The notes under the pieces were generated by a model, which was given only the letters and a program-made list of their open reading frames with translations, ran no database searches and had not been told where the DNA came from. A stretch of DNA of 64,000 nucleotides, taken from positions 62,001 through 126,000 of the forward strand of contig NZ_LNCU01000019.1 of the NCBI RefSeq assembly GCF_001542415.1, read 5' to 3'. Below are positions 60,500 through 64,000 of this stretch, one piece after another. Positions within the stretch are counted from its first letter, which is position 1. Each line of letters begins with the position of its first letter. A program made the position numbers and the translations under genes. Source of the stretch: Bradyrhizobium macuxiense (lineage in GTDB: Bacteria > Pseudomonadota > Alphaproteobacteria > Rhizobiales > Xanthobacteraceae).

Positions 60500-60691
60500 A
60501 TGGATAAGCCCAAGGCAGACGATACGCTCGAAAGCGCATACTTGCGCGGATATCAACGAGGGGCGGCCGACGCAATGAAGGCGCACGAACTGCCAATCAA
60601 TGTCGAGATTTGGGATTATGCAACGGTACGGTTAGCAGACTGGTTGGGGGCCAATCCCCCTCCGCTCCCCTATCAGAAACGTCAACAGTAG
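60500..60691 (+). CDS. hypothetical small protein
   Basis: A 63-residue protein starting MDKPKADDTLESAYLRGYQR, with a helical, charged N-terminal half and a C-terminal segment WDYATVRLADWLGANPPPLP. No signal peptide, no membrane helix, no family recognised. The composition is protein-like and the gene lies downstream of box 10 on the plus strand. The ribosome-binding site is weak (GAGCTAAAA before ATG 60500). Confidence 0.55.
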   Translation: MDKPKADDTLESAYLRGYQRGAADAMKAHELPINVEIWDYATVRLADWLGANPPPLPYQKRQQ

Positions 60692-60862
60692 GCCTGAGAC
60701 ATTCCCGGCACGTCGGGAAGCGGGCGAATGATCAGCGCGACCGTCACATGAGACATGGGGAGTCGACAGGTTAGACTCTATACGTGAACCACGAATCGGG
60801 TGGTCGCTGCTGACAATCGATTTCGCAACCGCAATCCTCTTCGCTTTCGGTGGGGATCGGCA

Positions 60863-61689
60863 ATGATCTTCCTGTTGTTCGCCGTAGCCTTGGCTGCCTT
60901 GTTTTTCGTCGGCTCGCTCATCGCACTCCGATTGGGACAACACCTCGGCTTGCGCCATCGCAAGCAAAACGGCATTGACGGCTCTGGAGGATTGGCAACC
61001 GTCGAAGGCGCGATATTCGGTTTGATGGGTTTGCTGTTGGCGTTCACCATCTCTGGAGCGCTACAGCGGTTCGACGATCGGCGACAGCTGGTCATTCAGG
61101 AAGCGACCGCGGCCACTACCGCATATGACAGGCTTATCCTTTTCGGCGGCGACGATGCGCGCAGTCTTCAAAATCGCATGAAGGAGTATCTTCGTGCTCG
61201 CATCGATCTATATCGCATGCCGCATGACTTCCTGCTGCTCAAGCGGGCCGAGGACTTTTCGAACCTTCAACAGAGCAAGCTTATCGGTCTCAAAAATCAA
61301 TTATGGAACGCGGTAGTGGCGGCGTGCCCGCAACCGAACTACCGTCCCGCATGCGCGTTGGCACTCCCGGCGCTGAACAGCCTCTTTGATGTCGCGCGTC
61401 AGCGCGCGGCCGCCGCAGAAAAGCATCCGCCGCAGATCATCTTCTTCATGTTGTTTGGGCTGGTCTGGCGTGCTCACTGCTGGCAGGCTTCGGCATGGCA
61501 GCGAGCGCGGGACGTAGCTGGATACACATGGTGATTTTCGCGGGTACATTGGCCGTTGCGCTCTACATTGTCACCGATATGGAATATCCCCGGCTGGGCC
61601 TCATCCGGATCGAGAGCTTTGATCACTTCCTCGACGACGCCTATGAGCAGATGCCCTCGGTTCCAGCGGGGAACGTGGGCGATCAATGA
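60863..61689 (+). pseudogene. DUF4239-like membrane protein gene with one frameshift
   Basis: From ATG 60863 the frame codes two N-terminal membrane helices (LLFAVALAALFFVGSLIALR and ATVEGAIFGLMGLLLAFTIS), a charged central domain and the start of a third helix (QIIFFMLFGL). Near 61460 the hydrophobic reading jumps to another frame, LACSLLAGFGMAASAGRSW, then MVIFAGTLAVALYIVTDMEY and PRLGLIRIESFDHFL, ending at 61689. Joined, this is a ~275-residue DUF4239-type (bestrophin-like) protein of normal layout. A single lost base in GGGCTGG explains it: either a recent inactivation or a sequencing error. Confidence 0.75.
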
Positions 61690-61704
61690 TCGCGGGTGGT
61701 CGGC

Positions 61705-61718
61705 GTGACCTAGGCCAA
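61705..61718. promoter_or_regulatory. weak FixK-like box 11, GTGAC-CTAG-GCCAA
   Basis: Resembles box 10 (shared GAC-CTAG-G-CAA) but has four differences from TTGAT-N4-ATCAA. No intact gene begins within 200 nt on either strand, so it is probably a decayed site or chance. Confidence 0.3.
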
Positions 61719-61951
61719 GCGTGATCGAAGCGCTGTATTGTGCTCAGTTCCTCGTCGGCGTCGGCGCGGAAGCCATCGGATCGACGGCACCTCACAATAA
61801 GGAGCGCCGATGGTTCGCTACGGTCTGATCGGCGATTGATCTGACCTATTCGCGTGCAGGGCCGGTGGTGAAACTCACCGCCGTCCACGACGCTTCCACC
61901 GGAGTGCAACAGGCGATACGCGTCGAGGCCGAATTGAATGGTCGTCGGTGC

Positions 61952-62590
61952 TTACTGCCAACCGGGAACACCGCGCATGTCAGGCAGATGATGAGCGATC
62001 CCTTTGTGGCAATCGATGCAGGTCTTCTCGCCGGTGAACAGGAAGCGTTGGTGGGCAACGGCGGCACGTGGCGACTGCTTGGTAATGTCCATCGAATCCG
62101 CGCTGTGACAGTTGCGGCATTCCAGGGAGTCATTGGCCTTGAACCGCGCCCATTCATGCAGCGCGAGTTCCAGCCGTTTGTCGACGAATTTTTCGCGGGT
62201 GTCGATATAGCCGAACAGCTTGCCCCAGACTTCCTGGGACGCTTGCATCTTGCGGGCGATCTTGTCCGTCCAGTTATGTGGCACGTGGCAATCCGGACAG
62301 GTCGCCCGAACGCCGGAGCGATTGGTGAAATGAATGGTTGATTTCAGCTCCTGAAAGACGTTGTCGCGCATCTCGTGGCAGCTGGTACAGAATTTCTCGG
62401 TATTGGTGACTTCCAGCCCGGTGTTGAAGCCGCCCCAGAAGATGATGCCGGCCACAAAGCCCGCAAGCACCAGCACACCCAGGCTGAACACGGTACTCGG
62501 CCGCATCAGCACGTCGATCAGCTCGATCAAGAAACTCCAGATTCGCTTCAGTAATCCCGGTCGTGGGACCTTCGAGTCCACTTCGCTCAT
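61952..62590 (-). CDS. napC: NapC, membrane-bound tetrahaem cytochrome c
   Basis: A 212-residue NapC/NirT cytochrome. One N-terminal membrane helix ([19 protein letters not shown]) anchors a periplasmic domain with four CxxCH haem sites: CTSCH, CPDCH, CRNCH and CIDCH, the usual number and order. NapC takes electrons from quinol and passes them to the NapAB nitrate reductase. Its ATG overlaps the napB stop (ATGA). It is the last gene of the nap operon; no gene follows on this strand for more than 1.6 kb. Confidence 0.95.
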   Translation of the reverse strand: MSEVDSKVPRPGLLKRIWSFLIELIDVLMRPSTVFSLGVLVLAGFVAGIIFWGGFNTGLEVTNTEKFCTSCHEMRDNVFQELKSTIHFTNRSGVRATCPDCHVPHNWTDKIARKMQASQEVWGKLFGYIDTREKFVDKRLELALHEWARFKANDSLECRNCHSADSMDITKQSPRAAVAHQRFLFTGEKTCIDCHKGIAHHLPDMRGVPGWQ

Positions 62591-63057
62591 CGCTTGCCAC
62601 CCGGCGTCGCGCGGTCCAGCAGGGTATCGACATCGACGAAATCATTACTGACGGGGGGATCGGTGACGCTCTGCGGCACGTGGCATTCAGTGCAGAAGTA
62701 CCGCCGCGGCGAGACCGATGCGAGGAACTGACCGTCGCGATCCATGAAATGCGTAATCGAGACCATCGGCGCCTGCGATTCACCCGTGCGCGCCCTGGCG
62801 TGGCAGGACAGGCACTTGTTGCTTCGAAGGTCGATCTGGTAGCCGTCGATCGAGTGCGGGATCACCGGAGGCTGCTCGGGATAGTTCCGCACCTCCTTCT
62901 CGGCCGAGTTGCGCATCGGCGTCATCGGTGGCGCCGGCCCCTCTTCGTTCAGCGGCGCCGGACCGCGCAGGCCGGAGCTTAGCGTCTGGGCGGCGAGCGT
63001 CCCGATGCCGCCCGCTATCCCGACGGTGAGCAGAACGATCGCCAGCTTCCTGATCAT
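62587..63057 (-). CDS. napB: NapB, dihaem cytochrome c subunit of periplasmic nitrate reductase
   Basis: A 156-residue exported small subunit. The signal peptide ([20 protein letters not shown]) is followed by the NapB domain with [13 protein letters not shown], first haem site [17 protein letters not shown] (distal His), second haem site CTECH and [14 protein letters not shown]. It relays electrons from NapC to NapA in the periplasm. ATG 63057 lies five bases after the napA stop and is preferred to an in-frame start 33 nt upstream inside napA. Confidence 0.95.
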   Translation of the reverse strand: MIRKLAIVLLTVGIAGGIGTLAAQTLSSGLRGPAPLNEEGPAPPMTPMRNSAEKEVRNYPEQPPVIPHSIDGYQIDLRSNKCLSCHARARTGESQAPMVSITHFMDRDGQFLASVSPRRYFCTECHVPQSVTDPPVSNDFVDVDTLLDRATPGGKR

Positions 63058-63062
63058 GGCCG

Positions 63063-64000
63063 CTACACCTTCTCGATCCGTACTGCACATTTCTTGAAGT
63101 CGGTCTGCAGCGAGATCGGGTCCGTCGCGTCAAGCGTGACCTTGTTGATCAGCTTGGACTCATCGAACCACGGCACGAACACCAGGCCGCGAGGCGGCCG
63201 ATCGCGCCCGCGGGTCTCAAGCCGGGCCCGGATGAAGCCCCGGCGCGAAATCACCTTCACTTCGTCGCCGCGGCGCAGTTTTGCCTCCTGGGCATCGTCT
63301 GGATGCATGAAGCAGACGGCTTCCGGAACCGCCCGGTAGAGTTCGGGCACCCGGCGTGTCATGGTTCCCGAATGCCAATGCTCCAGCACACGACCGGTCG
63401 ACAGCCAGAACGGATATTGATCGTCGGGCGATTCCGCCGGCGGCTCGTAAGGCAACGCGAAGATGCGGGCCTTGCCGTCGCCATTGCCATAGAACTGCAC
63501 GCCGGCGCCTTGGCTTACGAACGGATCAGCCCCCTCGCGATAGCGCCACTTGGTCTCCTGCCCGTTCACGACAGGCCAGCGCAATCCCCGTTCACGGTGG
63601 TAGACGTCGAACGGCGCGAGGTCGTGGCCATGGCCGCGGCCGAAGGTGGCATATTCCTCGAACAGCCCCTTCTGCACATAGAATTCGAACGCCTTCGACT
63701 CGTCGTTGGCGTAGCCCTGCTCGATGTCGGATAGCGGGAACTTGTCGACCTGACCATTCCGGTAGAGCACGTCGAACAGGGTCTTGCCCCGGTATTCAGG
63801 CTTCTTTGCCAGGAGCTCCTCGGTCCAGACTTCCTCGGTCTTGAACCGCTTGGAGAACTCCATCAGCTGCCAGAGATCAGAGCGCGACTCTCCCGGAGCC
63901 GTCACGAGCTGATGCCAGAATTGGGTGCGTCGTTCGGCATTGCCATAGGCACCTTCCTTCTCCACCCACATCGCAGTCGGCAAGATGAGATCGCCCGCAA
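63063..64000 (-). CDS. napA: NapA, periplasmic nitrate reductase catalytic subunit, C-terminal part
   Basis: The frame is open to the window edge, so only the last ~312 residues of an ~830-residue molybdoenzyme are seen. They include [20 protein letters not shown] followed by QFW (molybdopterin-contacting region), [18 protein letters not shown] and the C-terminal MGD-binding domain with [40 protein letters not shown] and [17 protein letters not shown]. The order napA-napB-napC matches nap operons of rhizobia, where napE and napD precede napA beyond the edge. No box can be seen because the promoter is outside. Confidence 0.95.
   Translation of the reverse strand, partial: AGDLILPTAMWVEKEGAYGNAERRTQFWHQLVTAPGESRSDLWQLMEFSKRFKTEEVWTEELLAKKPEYRGKTLFDVLYRNGQVDKFPLSDIEQGYANDESKAFEFYVQKGLFEEYATFGRGHGHDLAPFDVYHRERGLRWPVVNGQETKWRYREGADPFVSQGAGVQFYGNGDGKARIFALPYEPPAESPDDQYPFWLSTGRVLEHWHSGTMTRRVPELYRAVPEAVCFMHPDDAQEAKLRRGDEVKVISRRGFIRARLETRGRDRPPRGLVFVPWFDESKLINKVTLDATDPISLQTDFKKCAVRIEKV

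Noticed and set aside
61840..61855. GATTGATCTGACCTATTC as a possible FixK box
   Set aside because: Only one half-site (TTGAT) is present; the second half does not match.
61865..62341. Plus-strand frame opposite napC
   Set aside because: Antisense to a clear tetrahaem cytochrome gene.

Overview
The window is GC-rich chromosomal DNA of an alphaproteobacterium, most probably the Bradyrhizobium/Rhodopseudomonas group. This rests on several FixJ-type response regulators, a FixK-type Crp/Fnr protein, ten good FNR/FixK-like palindromes (TTGAT-N4-ATCAA and close variants), a nap nitrate-reductase operon, an IalB-family protein and DUF3300/DUF2950 proteins. The assignment is from gene content only.

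Layout. (1) 1-3.1 kb: the end of an alpha/beta hydrolase, an NDH-2-like flavoprotein, a decayed acetoacetate decarboxylase gene and an MscS channel. (2) 3.3-12.5 kb, all minus strand: two tightly overlapping two-component operons. One is a GAF histidine kinase, a receiver protein and a receiver-adenylate cyclase. The other is a kinase with seven tandem PAS domains followed by three response regulators. (3) 12.6-19.2 kb: accessory DNA with an AraC regulator, two SDR enzymes, an MBL hydrolase, long gene-poor stretches, a frameshifted ccoS (fixS) remnant, a 3' fragment of a tRNA-Lys gene and a pair of direct repeats. It looks like an integration or deletion scar. (4) 19.2-61.7 kb: a large block of stress and micro-oxic genes in which almost every transcription unit starts with a FixK-like box centred about 63-82 nt before the start codon. 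(5) 61.9-64 kb: napABC, with napA running off the right edge.

The FixK-box block carries envelope proteins (DUF3300, DUF2950), a TAXI-type binding protein and an HlyD-like adaptor. It also has a PPK2 polyphosphate kinase, a large PLP amino-acid decarboxylase with an AspT-type exchanger, and a second AspT paralogue. Further genes encode a SulP transporter, a DUF1275 protein, an AI-2E family permease with a potassium channel, and several alpha/beta hydrolases. Its carbon-metabolism genes are a two-subunit CoA transferase with a MaoC hydratase, and a DUF3141 (PhaC-like)-Pta-AckA-FabI operon. At 38-44 kb the same block contains a regulatory core: two response regulators, two histidine kinases and a FixK-like Crp/Fnr protein. 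A repeated palindrome, TTGTCCC(TTT or AAA)GGACAG, sits in two promoter regions of this core.

My main inference is that a FixLJ-K-like cascade encoded at 38-44 kb controls the surrounding oxygen-limitation regulon: acetyl-phosphate and acetate metabolism, CoA and acyl chemistry, acid or PMF homeostasis, polyphosphate and envelope maintenance, next to nitrate respiration. The boxes, spacings and overlaps are seen in the sequence; the regulator-to-box link is inference.
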